From NCBI GenBank assembly GCA_051744245.1, contig JBNJCV010000041.1, positions 1 through 15,015 on the forward strand: a stretch of 15,015 nt of DNA, in the 5' to 3' direction. This document shows positions 7,154-13,957 of the stretch, in pieces. Position 1 is the first letter of the stretch. Each line of letters starts with the position of its first letter. The translations under genes were made by a program, and so were the position numbers. The stretch is from M55B165 sp051744245 (lineage in GTDB: Bacteria; Actinomycetota; Humimicrobiia; Humimicrobiales; Humimicrobiaceae). Under the pieces are notes generated by a model that saw only the letters and a program-made list of their open reading frames with translations, made no database searches and was not told the origin of the DNA.

Positions 7154-7672
7154 ATGACAAAAAAGATCTTTATTATCAATATCTTTATCTCTATTATCCT
7201 GCTAATCACCGGATGTACCTCTGATGATAATCTGACTTCCCGGGATTCTTCTGAGCAAACACCAACTGAGGAAGAGGTGGTGGTTTCAGAGGAGCCGCCT
7301 ATAGAATATTTGATAGTAGAATTTGAAGAAAGGCTTATTCAAGAGGTTGAAGAGGATTACAAGGTAAAGAAATTTGATAGCAAACAGGAACTGGTTAACC
7401 ATCTTTCTGAAATTACTACTAAAAGATTGGCCAACCAATATGTTCAAGAATTTTACCGGGAGGAAGAAGGTAAATTATACATAATTCCAAGAGACGGTCC
7501 TATGTGGATTGATACTAGCATCCCTTACAGAAGCCAAAAAATAAGCGAAGATAAATATCTAGTGGTACAAGAAAATGAGAATATGCTTTGGGGAAACTAT
7601 CAGGTAGAGGTTACTTTAAAACAGACCACCAGCCAGTGGATTATTAGCGATATAGATACCCAAGTTGATTAA
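7154..7672 (+). CDS. Lipoprotein of unknown function
   Basis: This 172-residue protein begins with a lipoprotein signal: two lysines, a hydrophobic run IFIINIFISIILL, and lipobox LITGC with lipidated Cys21. After a disordered acidic, Thr/Ser-rich linker (about 22-48) comes a folded domain of about 120 residues ending in SQWIISDIDTQVD. The order of a helical start, strands around LYIIPRD and WIDTS, and a terminal W-I-I-S-D strand resembles small NTF2-like or DUF3993-like extracytoplasmic domains; that is a structural guess. ATG 7154 has AAAGGA 8 nt upstream. It is 173 nt after the tocopherol-cyclase-family gene on the same strand, so it may form its own transcription unit. It would be anchored on the outer face of the cytoplasmic membrane. 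Confidence 0.78.
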   Translation: MTKKIFIINIFISIILLITGCTSDDNLTSRDSSEQTPTEEEVVVSEEPPIEYLIVEFEERLIQEVEEDYKVKKFDSKQELVNHLSEITTKRLANQYVQEFYREEEGKLYIIPRDGPMWIDTSIPYRSQKISEDKYLVVQENENMLWGNYQVEVTLKQTTSQWIISDIDTQVD

Positions 7673-8046
7673 ATATATATCTGGCAACCTAAAGCTCAAG
7701 GGAAGTTTTATATTTTTGGGGAATTTGAAATGATAATTTCATTATCAATAAGGAAATTAAAAAATTTTTAAGTACTGCATTTTTTGTAGATAGAGGTATT
7801 AGATAAATTTCTTTTGATTTTGATTGTGTAAATATATTTTCTAATAATTTTATGGCTTACAAGTTCTAGGCTAACTAAGTTTTCTTTTTTAAAAAATCCA
7901 TAAATTTTTTCAGTTTCAGCCTGTAGTCAGTTATGGTAAGGGGCGAGCAGTTCGTTTCTGTGCGTAAAATAGGCAAGATATTGGCTAAGGTATCCTTTCA
8001 TTTGTTTACTCCTTTTATACCCTTGCAGGCTAAATCAAAAGTAAAA
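7673..8046. other. Gene-free stretch with one Fur-like inverted repeat
   Basis: No supported gene is present. TGATAAT-TTC-ATTATCA at 7731-7747 is a perfect 7-bp inverted repeat with a 3-nt spacer. On the minus strand an open frame of about 50 codons ends near 7770, but it has no start codon and could be chance in AT-rich DNA. Confidence 0.35.
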
Positions 8047-8086
8047 CACTTAGTAGGAATAGAACTCGGCTTATAGGCTAGCTCCA
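8047..8086 (+). repeat. Isolated second copy of the rnpB 3' end
   Basis: Bases 8061-8080 are identical to 3521-3540 inside rnpB. After one A-to-G change at 8081, CTCCA also matches (8082-8086 with 3542-3546). Upstream, CACTTAG (8047-8053) matches 3511-3517, with a 4-nt length difference between the blocks. Sequence before 8047 does not match rnpB, and the conserved 5' parts of the RNA are absent, so this is a fragment and not a second gene. The two copies are direct repeats flanking about 4.5 kb, as expected if an element had integrated at the 3' end of the RNA gene. Confidence 0.8.
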
Positions 8087-8118
8087 CCTACTTTTACCTT
8101 GCAAGCCGGTAAAATAGG
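8087..8118 (+). other. Strong hairpin directly after the rnpB fragment
   Basis: CCTA-C-TTTTACC (8087-8098) pairs with GGTAAAATAGG (8108-8118), giving 11 base pairs with one bulged C and a 9-nt loop. No T-tract follows. It abuts the rnpB 3' fragment and could be the displaced original hairpin that once followed rnpB. CCTACT (8087-8092) can alternatively pair with AGTAGG (8052-8057) upstream. Confidence 0.5.
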
Positions 8119-8275
8119 ATACATTTCCTTAAAAATCCTAACAGTTTTACACGGTACAGGCTTGGTTGTACAGATTTGATTACACAAGGGAAAGGACTTT
8201 TTCAATTTATTTTTCTATTTAGTACAAGAATTATTTAGAAAATAAATTTAGATTAAATATCTAGCAGTTAGACCG

Positions 8276-8302
8276 AAAAAGCCAATAAGTAGTGTGAGGC
8301 TT
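8276..8302 (-). terminator. Likely terminator of the hicBA operon
   Basis: Read on the minus strand, AAGCC (8302-8298) pairs with GGCTT (8283-8279) around a 14-nt loop, and the stem runs straight into a T5 tract (8280-8276). It overlaps the hicA stop codon. The stem is short, so efficiency is uncertain. Confidence 0.45.
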
Positions 8303-8482
8303 ATTTATCTATACCCAGGTATTTTTTAATATGTTTCGCAAGAGTATTATCAATCTCGGAATGTCTTGGAATTGGTTGTTTCTGTCCAGTTTTAGGATTT
8401 ATATAAATATCATGCCTTGAGCCATTTATGAGTAACTTACAACCCTTTTTTTTAATTGTTTCAGCAGTTCATGACGCTTCAT
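8301..8482 (-). pseudogene. hicA: HicA-type mRNA interferase toxin, frame interrupted at an A8 run
   Basis: HicA toxins are about 60-residue double-stranded-RNA-binding-fold mRNases. The frame starts MKRHELLKQLKK at ATG 8482 and after the A-run resumes one base out of phase as GCKLLINGSRHDIYINP, then QPIPRHSEI and HIKKYLGID. These cover the family landmarks, including the catalytic histidine in GSRHDIY (H24 in the restored protein). Restoring one A in the run of eight gives a normal 60-residue HicA; as written, the frame ends in TAA after about 17 codons. The ATG overlaps the antitoxin stop as ATGA. Possible readings are a disabled toxin, a sequencing or assembly error in a homopolymer, or frame restoration by slippage. 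The flanking codons are otherwise intact. Confidence 0.8.
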
Positions 8483-8670
8483 ACAGATATTTCTTTAAAC
8501 TTATAATTTGGGGGCACATCCTCCATTAACATTAATTTGTATGCATCCCTGAGGTTTTCTTCAAGTTCTTTAATAGTTTTGCCCTGGCTCATAATTTCAG
8601 GATGTTCAAGAATTTTACCTAACCAGAATTTTTTACCTTTCCAGTAGACTATTTTTAATTTTGTTTTCAT
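8479..8670 (-). CDS. hicB: HicB-family antitoxin
   Basis: This 63-residue protein matches the short HicB antitoxin fold: an opening strand KLKIVYWKGKKFWLGKI, then HPEIMSQGKTIKELEENLRDAYKLMLMED, the typical strand-turn-helix with SQGKT..E...NL.DA. HicB neutralises HicA by direct binding; many HicB proteins also repress their operon through an added DNA-binding domain, which this short form appears to lack. It precedes and overlaps hicA (ATGA), giving the hicBA order that keeps the antitoxin first. The ATG has only a weak AGA-rich ribosome-binding site. The frame is intact, unlike its toxin partner, which fits an antitoxin surviving after toxin inactivation. Confidence 0.85.
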   Translation of the reverse strand: MKTKLKIVYWKGKKFWLGKILEHPEIMSQGKTIKELEENLRDAYKLMLMEDVPPNYKFKEISV

Positions 8671-8713
8671 TTTTTCTGCAAATTATTTTAATTTTAAATA
8701 CCAATATAATCCC

Positions 8714-8741
8714 ATTATAAATTTACCTTAGATAGCTTGAA
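8714..8741 (-). promoter_or_regulatory. Possible hicBA promoter
   Basis: On the minus strand TTCAAG (8741-8736) is followed after 16 bp by a perfect TATAAT (8719-8714), about 45 nt before the hicB ATG. The -35 match is weak. Confidence 0.4.
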
Positions 8742-8768
8742 TTATTTAAGTAAAAAACACAATTGATA

Positions 8769-8969
8769 TTATAGCATAATAACCGCAGGTTCTAAATTTG
8801 TATCAGGGCGTTTCTGTGATTCAGACAGTATAGAACCATTTCCAACTATAAGCACAAAATGAATTTGTTCTTTTAATAAAAAAACTAACCTACTTCTCTT
8901 TAGTTGATCTGGATATACATATATTGGGCGAGGGAGGTTAAGTTCTTGATTCTTTAAAAAATCTGGATA
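8769..8969 (-). pseudogene. Coding-like remnant, family not recognised
   Basis: A 66-codon open frame between stops has no start codon except a GTG two-thirds of the way in. Its translation looks like real protein, for example LPRPIYVYPDQLKRSRLVFLL and, at the end, RPDTNLEPAVIML. It probably represents the last part of a decayed gene. I cannot name the family, and chance openness in AT-rich DNA is a fair alternative. Confidence 0.35.
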
Positions 8970-9361
8970 TTATATTACTGATTTTAAAATAATCTGGTAG
9001 TAGTTGAATTAGTGTAAGAATACAACAGTTTATTAAAATTTTAAAAAATTAAAAAATTGAAATGAATAATCTAGCGCTCATTGGAAAAGGACCTTTTATA
9101 AAAAATTGACAATAATGATTTTGATGATACAAATAAAGAAATCAACTGTGAACTGACTATAAATTAAAGAAAATTTGCTAGAGCTTTAATTAGGTTATTT
9201 ATACCAGCAGGTTTGGTGATTTTGTGGGTCAAGCAAGTGCTTTGGCCTATGATTATTTAATGCTAAGGGATAGGGAACTTGGTATAAAAAATTATTAAAA
9301 TATTTTTTAAATTTAAAGCTAAATTTAAATACAACAAGAATTTTTTTTAGATTGTATATTA
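8970..9361. other. Gene-poor stretch with plus-strand coding scraps
   Basis: Short plus-strand pieces look translated: MNNLALIGKGPFIKN (ATG 9064), an out-of-phase DNNDFDDTNKEINCELTIN ending near 9168, and RFGDFVGQASALAYDYLMLR ending at TAA 9296-9298. They may be remains of one gene broken by frameshifts. TTGACA (9106-9111) with TACAAA (9128-9133) has promoter-like spacing but overlaps the scraps. Confidence 0.3.
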
Positions 9362-9370
9362 TGATATAAT
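9362..9370 (+). promoter_or_regulatory. Extended -10 promoter of the ABC transporter operon
   Basis: TGATATAAT is a perfect TATAAT with the TGn extension, which can compensate for the absence of a good -35 box. The predicted start near 9377 would give a leader of about 187 nt. A second TATAAT at 9502-9507 could serve a shorter transcript. Confidence 0.5.
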
Positions 9371-9385
9371 GCAACGAAATATATT

Positions 9386-9503
9386 AAGGTAACTGGTTTA
9401 GCCTATCCATAATATTAAATTACATTCTAAGAACTATTCAATAAAAATTATTTATTAGAATGTAAAAGATTATTAAAAAAACATAGTCATACCTTACCAG
9501 TTA
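9386..9503 (+). promoter_or_regulatory. Structured leader with nested inverted repeats
   Basis: TAACTGGT (9390-9397) pairs perfectly with ACCAGTTA (9496-9503). Inside it, TTACATTCTAA (9420-9430) pairs perfectly with TTAGAATGTAA (9455-9465). AAGGT (9386-9390) can alternatively pair with ACCTT (9491-9495), so two arrangements compete at the base. No T-box sequence or known riboswitch core is visible. It could be a cis-acting RNA or protein operator sites controlling the transporter. Confidence 0.4.
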
Positions 9504-9563
9504 TAATACTATATAAAATTTTTTACAGGTTTCAGTAAATAATAACAATAGGGAGGAAAGAAA

Positions 9564-10529
9564 TTGAGAAAAGTAGGACTTTTTGTACTCATGTTATCTG
9601 TGATTCTAGTGGTGGTAAGCTGTACGGGCCAAACCACAGAGAATAAAGCTATCGGTATTATCCAGTATGTTGAACATAATGCGCTTGATGCGTCCAGAGA
9701 AGGATTTATCGATGCTCTTAGTGATAATGGCTATGTAGATGGAGAAAATATCACCATTGATTTGCAAAACGCACAAGCAGATCAGAGCAATTTGTCTACT
9801 ATTAGTGATCGTTTTGTTAATGACCAGGTAGATTTAGTGCTTGCTATTGCTACTCCTGCAGCACAATCAATTGCGGGAAAAACTACAGAAATTCCCATTT
9901 TAGGAACTGCCATTACAGATTATGAAGCGGCTAAATTGGTAGAATCAAATGAAAAACCGGGCACAAATGTTAGCGGCACAACGGATATGAACCCAATAAA
10001 AGAACAGATTGAGCTGTTAGTTAAGCTGGTACCGGATGCTGAAACAGTGGGTGTAATATATACCTCAAGTGAAGAAAATTCTGTGGTACAGGCAGCTATT
10101 GCCAAAGAAGAAATAGAAGCACTGGACCTTACCTATACGGAAGTAACAGTTACTAATTCTAATGATGTGCAACAGGCTACCCAGTCGCTGGTTGAAAAAT
10201 GTGATGCAATTTATCTTCCCACCGATAATGTATTAGCATCTTCTATGCCGGTGATAAACGGAGTTACCGTACAGTCAAAGACCCCTGTTATATGCGGAGA
10301 ATCCGGAATGGTTGAAAATGGTGGCTTAGCTACTCTGGGAATCAATTATTATGATCTCGGTTACAGCACTGGCCTGATGGCCATAAAAGTCTTGGAAGGG
10401 GAAGCGGAGCCGGCTACCATGCCTATAGAATCGGCAAGCGGCTTTGATTTTGCCATTAACGGCGAAGTTGCCGAACAAATTGGCCTGGAAATTCCGGAAG
10501 ACCTGACCGAGTATATAATCGAACAGTAG
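9564..10529 (+). CDS. ABC transporter substrate-binding lipoprotein, TrpX type
   Basis: The 321-residue protein belongs to the ABC_sub_bind family (PF04392), whose characterised members TrpX and CthW bind tryptophan and related aromatic amino acids. A lipoprotein signal ends in VVVSC with lipidated Cys20. Two Rossmann-like lobes follow, with family-like stretches IGIIQYVEHNALDASREGF, LVLAIATPAAQS, VGVIYTSSEENS and LATLGINYYDLGYSTGLMA. TTG 9564 is the start because GGGAGG (9551-9556) lies 7 nt upstream. It would be tethered outside the membrane to deliver substrate to the permease encoded next. The protein has no tryptophan residue at all, which fits a tryptophan importer made when that amino acid is scarce, though tyrosine or phenylalanine remain possible substrates. 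Confidence 0.9.
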   Translation: MRKVGLFVLMLSVILVVVSCTGQTTENKAIGIIQYVEHNALDASREGFIDALSDNGYVDGENITIDLQNAQADQSNLSTISDRFVNDQVDLVLAIATPAAQSIAGKTTEIPILGTAITDYEAAKLVESNEKPGTNVSGTTDMNPIKEQIELLVKLVPDAETVGVIYTSSEENSVVQAAIAKEEIEALDLTYTEVTVTNSNDVQQATQSLVEKCDAIYLPTDNVLASSMPVINGVTVQSKTPVICGESGMVENGGLATLGINYYDLGYSTGLMAIKVLEGEAEPATMPIESASGFDFAINGEVAEQIGLEIPEDLTEYIIEQ

Positions 10530-10550
10530 CCTTGAAAATTTGAAATAAAT

Positions 10551-10567
10551 TGCTAGAAAGCATTTTT
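10551..10567 (+). other. Small hairpin between binding-protein and permease genes
   Basis: TGCT (10551-10554) pairs with AGCA (10559-10562), loop AGAA, followed by TTTTT. The stem has only four pairs. It may cause partial termination or mRNA stabilisation that favours the binding protein over the permease and ATPase, a common arrangement in importer operons. Confidence 0.3.
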
Positions 10568-10602
10568 GTCTTTGTTTAAAATTCAAAAGATGAGTTGAAT
10601 GC

Positions 10603-11496
10603 ATGATACAGATATTAACCGGAGCCATTTCCCTAGGGTTGCTTTGGGCGATTATGACCATAGGTGTATATATAACTTACCGCATATTGGCTATTGCGGA
10701 CTTGACAGTTGAAGGTAGCATTGTTATGGGCGCAGCTATCGCTTCAGTGACCATAACTAATGGTATCAACCCTTATTTAGCAGTTGGTCTTGCCTTTATT
10801 GGTGGCTTGATTGCAGGATTGGCAACTGGGCTGTTGCATACTAAACTTAAAATACCTTCCCTGTTGTCGGGTATACTAACCATGATTGCCCTGTATTCAA
10901 TCAATTTGCGGATTATGGGAAAAGCCAATATTTCACTTTTGCGCATGGATACTGTTTACATCCCATTTGAAAATATGGGATTGGGCAACACTAGTTCGGT
11001 TATTGTTCTGGGCATAATTTTTGTTGTTTGCCTGATCAGCATTCTGTATTGGTTTTTTGGAACAGAAATTGGCTGTGCAATAAGGGCAACTGGCAATAAT
11101 CCCCAGATGGTACGCGCCCAGGGTATAAACACCAATACCACAATCATGCTGGGTTTGATGATCAGTAATGGCTTAGTTGCAATCAGCGGTGCGCTGATTG
11201 CACAGAGCCAAAGCTTTGCGGATATAGGAATGGGGATTGGATCCATCGTAATTGGATTGGCGTCTGTAATTATTGGCGAGGTACTGTTTGGTAGGAAAAA
11301 TTTTTATGGGCGGCTGGTTTCACTGGCATTAGGTGCAGTCATATACCGTATTATAATTGCCCTGGTACTAAAGCTCGGAATGTCTGCCAATGATTTAAAG
11401 CTGTTTACGGCTATTACGGTGGCTATTGCCCTTGCATTGCCGGTATTCCGTTCCTATCTGGAACCGATTAAGAAGTCTATTAAGAGGAGCGAGTAA
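10603..11496 (+). CDS. ABC transporter permease, TrpY type (BPD_transp_2)
   Basis: This 297-residue polytopic membrane protein has about eight hydrophobic segments, for example LLWAIMTIGVYITY, VGLAFIGGLIAGLATGLL, VIVLGIIFVVCLISILYWFF, and the late pair IGSIVIGLASVIIGEVLF and LGAVIYRIIIALVLKLG. It belongs to the branched-chain/monosaccharide-type permease superfamily (PF02653). The loop EIGCAIRATGNNPQMVRAQGI, between segments, is the typical ATPase-contacting motif of this superfamily. One permease gene implies a homodimer. The ATG at 10603 has only a weak GAG ribosome-binding site. It lies 73 nt after the binding-protein gene and its TAA directly touches the ATPase start codon. Confidence 0.92.
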   Translation: MIQILTGAISLGLLWAIMTIGVYITYRILAIADLTVEGSIVMGAAIASVTITNGINPYLAVGLAFIGGLIAGLATGLLHTKLKIPSLLSGILTMIALYSINLRIMGKANISLLRMDTVYIPFENMGLGNTSSVIVLGIIFVVCLISILYWFFGTEIGCAIRATGNNPQMVRAQGINTNTTIMLGLMISNGLVAISGALIAQSQSFADIGMGIGSIVIGLASVIIGEVLFGRKNFYGRLVSLALGAVIYRIIIALVLKLGMSANDLKLFTAITVAIALALPVFRSYLEPIKKSIKRSE

Positions 11497-12291
11497 ATGC
11501 TTAATGTTAGTAAACTAACTAAAATATTCAATACCAAAACAGTAAATGAAAACAGGGCGTTGTATAATGTCAGTTTTTCCCTTGAAAAGGGTGAGTTTGT
11601 AACCTTAATTGGCGGCAATGGTTCTGGCAAATCAACTTTGCTGAACTGCATAGCGGGTGTGTATTCAGTAGACCAAGGCAAGATTTTAATTGATGGCAGG
11701 GATGTAACTAATCTAAGTGAGTATAAACGGGCGGTAATGCTGGGGCGCGTATTTCAGGATCCGGTAATGGGCACTGCTTCCAATATGGGTATTGAGGAAA
11801 ACTTAGCTCTGGCACTGCGCCGGGGTCAGCGCCGGACTCTCGCGTGGGGTATCAGAAAAAAAGAACGCGAACAATACAAAGAATTGCTAAGAAAACTAGG
11901 TTTAGGCTTGGAAAACCGGTTAAGCACCAAAGTAGGACTACTCTCAGGGGGGCAGAGGCAGGCCCTGACACTCTTGATGGCAACCCTAAAAAAGCCCAAA
12001 TTATTACTTTTAGATGAGCATACAGCAGCACTGGACCCTAAAACTGCCCAGAAAGTCCTGAAATTAAGTAACCGGATTATTAAAGAAAGTAATTTAACCA
12101 CATTGATGGTGACCCACAACATGAAGGATGCCATCAAGCATGGAAACCGGCTGATGATGATGCATGAAGGCCAGATTATCCTGGATATAAGAGGTGAAGA
12201 AAAACAAAGGCTAACCGTTGAAAACTTATTGGACAGGTTTGGAAATGTAAGCGGGGAAGAATTTACCAATGACCAAGCGCTATTATCCTAA
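11497..12291 (+). CDS. ABC transporter ATP-binding protein, TrpZ type
   Basis: The 264-residue ATPase energises the importer from the cytoplasmic side. All nucleotide-binding motifs are intact: Walker A GGNGSGKST (39-47), Q-loop Q87 in VFQDP, signature LSGGQRQ (149-155), Walker B LLLLDEHTAALD (169-180, catalytic E174) and H-loop H207 in MVTHN. Residue 175 is H where many importers have P, giving DEHTAALD, which is usual in this subfamily. The ATG follows the permease stop with no gap, and AAGAGGAG (11482-11489) provides a strong ribosome-binding site within the permease gene end. It is the last gene of the operon; a hairpin lies downstream before the convergent radical SAM gene. Confidence 0.95.
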   Translation: MLNVSKLTKIFNTKTVNENRALYNVSFSLEKGEFVTLIGGNGSGKSTLLNCIAGVYSVDQGKILIDGRDVTNLSEYKRAVMLGRVFQDPVMGTASNMGIEENLALALRRGQRRTLAWGIRKKEREQYKELLRKLGLGLENRLSTKVGLLSGGQRQALTLLMATLKKPKLLLLDEHTAALDPKTAQKVLKLSNRIIKESNLTTLMVTHNMKDAIKHGNRLMMMHEGQIILDIRGEEKQRLTVENLLDRFGNVSGEEFTNDQALLS

Positions 12292-12322
12292 GAATAAAAA
12301 TCCAGCTCTACAAATTATCTGC

Positions 12323-12352
12323 CAGCTACTTAAAATGACTTTACAGTAGCTG
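12323..12352. terminator. Hairpin between convergent operons
   Basis: CAGCTACT (12323-12330) and AGTAGCTG (12345-12352) form a perfect 8-bp stem with a 14-nt loop in the 127-nt gap between the transporter ATPase and the convergent radical SAM gene. No clear T-tract follows on either strand, so it is a plausible, unproven terminator for one or both. Confidence 0.45.
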
Positions 12353-12418
12353 ACATAAATAAAGAAAAAATGATTCCGGCACTTTATTAGGTACTTCTAT
12401 TGGCCCTTTTAATTAAAA

Positions 12419-13936
12419 CTAACCTTCTCTATAGTAAGAGTTATATTGTTTTGCCCAGGCAAGTGTCTTAAAATGCAACAATCCAAGTGGCAGTGCTATT
12501 GCATAAGGTAAAAGAGTGGGCCTTTTAAATATGCTCCATAAGATTAAGCTCCAATAGTAATGCCTTCCATTTTCCTTGATCCCCATAAACCATAAAGATG
12601 ACAATAAGCCTCTAATGTGGTAAAAACTGATTTTAGGTGGCTTTTTTTTCTTAGGCTTATATTCTCTTAGGAATGTCTTTATTCTTGCAAAATAAAATCT
12701 TGGTGAATAAATAGTGGTAAGCACATCCTTATAGCCATTTATAAGGGTGCTTGGTTCCATTTTTGGAATAAAGTTTAAATCATGTAGTTCAGATTTATTT
12801 TTGTTACTTTTTTCTTTTTTGTCTACTAACCTATTGGCTTTTTTTAGCCTTTTGTATAGCCTACTTTTGGGTGAAACATTAAGAAGGCCAACCATTGCTG
12901 CAACAATTCCACTATTCTGTATAAAATCAATTTGGTTTTGAAATATAGTTTCTTTATCGCTATCAAAACCAAGTATAAATCCTGCATTAACTTCAAAACC
13001 CATGTTCTGCATTTTCTTAACAGATTCAAGCAGATTCCTGTCCTTATTATGGTATTTGCCGCATTCTTCAAGCCCATCAGGGTCAGGGGTTTCTATACCA
13101 ATAAAAACAGTGGCAAAACCAGCATCTATCATCAATTCCATCAACTCTTGATCATCTGATAGATTGATAGATACTTGTGTGCTTAAGGTGAATGGGTATC
13201 CTCTTTCTTTTTGCCATTCTATAATTGCCGGTAGAATTTGCTTTTTTAGGGTGGCTTTATTTCCAATAAAGTTATCGTCAACGAAGAATACACCAGCTCT
13301 CCATCCTAAATTATAGACAGAATCAAGTTCAGCTATTATCTGTTCCTTACTCTTTATACGCGGTTTTCTACCATTAAGATGAACAACATCGCAAAATTCG
13401 CAATTATAAGGGCAGCCCCTACAGAGTTGTATACATACTGAATTATAGTTAGATAAATTTATAAGGTCCCATTCCGGTATAGGAGTTTTATCAATAGCTG
13501 GAAATTTTTCCTTAGAATATATTTTCTTAAGGCTGTTATTTTTCATATCTTTTACCAGGGCTGGCATTATCTCTTCTGATTCTCCCAAGACAATAGCATC
13601 TGCATTGGAAAATTCTTGCCACCCTGTAGTAAATAAGGATCCTCCGGCAATAACAGGTTTGCCTATTTCCTGTACCTTGTCTAAAATCTTCTTGGTAGAT
13701 TGCTTTTGGCCTACTATTGAGCTTATCAGTACGTAGTCTGCCCATTTGATATGTTCCTCTTCTAGTTTTCTGCAATTCACATCAATCACTTTCTTCTCCC
13801 ATTGTTTTGGAAGCATTGCTGCAACAGTTAAAAGCCCAAGGGGAGGATATGGAGCTTTCTTGCCTACTAATTTTAATACTTCTTTTACATTCCAGAACGT
13901 ATTCTCATATTTTGGATAAATTAGTAATATTTTCAT
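12419..13936 (-). CDS. B12-binding radical SAM protein with DUF4070-like tail
   Basis: The 505-residue enzyme has three parts. An N-terminal cobalamin-binding domain (about 1-140) shows LLIYPKY, PPLGLLTVAAML and IAGGSLFT. A radical SAM core (about 160-370) carries the [4Fe-4S] motif CPYNCEFC (C175, C179, C182), preceded by an additional C172. A C-terminal region of about 130 residues beginning near LNFIPKMEPSTLINGYKDVL resembles DUF4070. That architecture is shared with class B methylases such as the hopanoid C-2 methylase HpnP, which add methyl groups to unreactive carbons; the substrate here is unknown and no hopanoid genes are visible. Hydrophobic stretches near the C-terminus suggest membrane contact. 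AGAAGG precedes ATG 13936. An open frame on the same strand ends 21 nt upstream. Confidence 0.9.
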   Translation of the reverse strand: MKILLIYPKYENTFWNVKEVLKLVGKKAPYPPLGLLTVAAMLPKQWEKKVIDVNCRKLEEEHIKWADYVLISSIVGQKQSTKKILDKVQEIGKPVIAGGSLFTTGWQEFSNADAIVLGESEEIMPALVKDMKNNSLKKIYSKEKFPAIDKTPIPEWDLINLSNYNSVCIQLCRGCPYNCEFCDVVHLNGRKPRIKSKEQIIAELDSVYNLGWRAGVFFVDDNFIGNKATLKKQILPAIIEWQKERGYPFTLSTQVSINLSDDQELMELMIDAGFATVFIGIETPDPDGLEECGKYHNKDRNLLESVKKMQNMGFEVNAGFILGFDSDKETIFQNQIDFIQNSGIVAAMVGLLNVSPKSRLYKRLKKANRLVDKKEKSNKNKSELHDLNFIPKMEPSTLINGYKDVLTTIYSPRFYFARIKTFLREYKPKKKKPPKISFYHIRGLLSSLWFMGIKENGRHYYWSLILWSIFKRPTLLPYAIALPLGLLHFKTLAWAKQYNSYYREG

Positions 13937-13957
13937 AAAACCTTCTTTCCATTAGTC

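Noticed and set aside
8047..8086. Complete second RNase P RNA gene
   Set aside because: Only the 3' end is present; the GAGGAAAGTCC and GGTAAGGGTGAAA blocks are missing upstream.
9377..9563. T-box or known amino-acid riboswitch before the transporter
   Set aside because: No AGGGTGGNACCGCG-like T-box sequence, no specifier stem and no terminator with a U-tract could be found.
11826..12269. 147-codon minus-strand frame
   Set aside because: Antisense to the ABC ATPase, which has all nucleotide-binding motifs intact.
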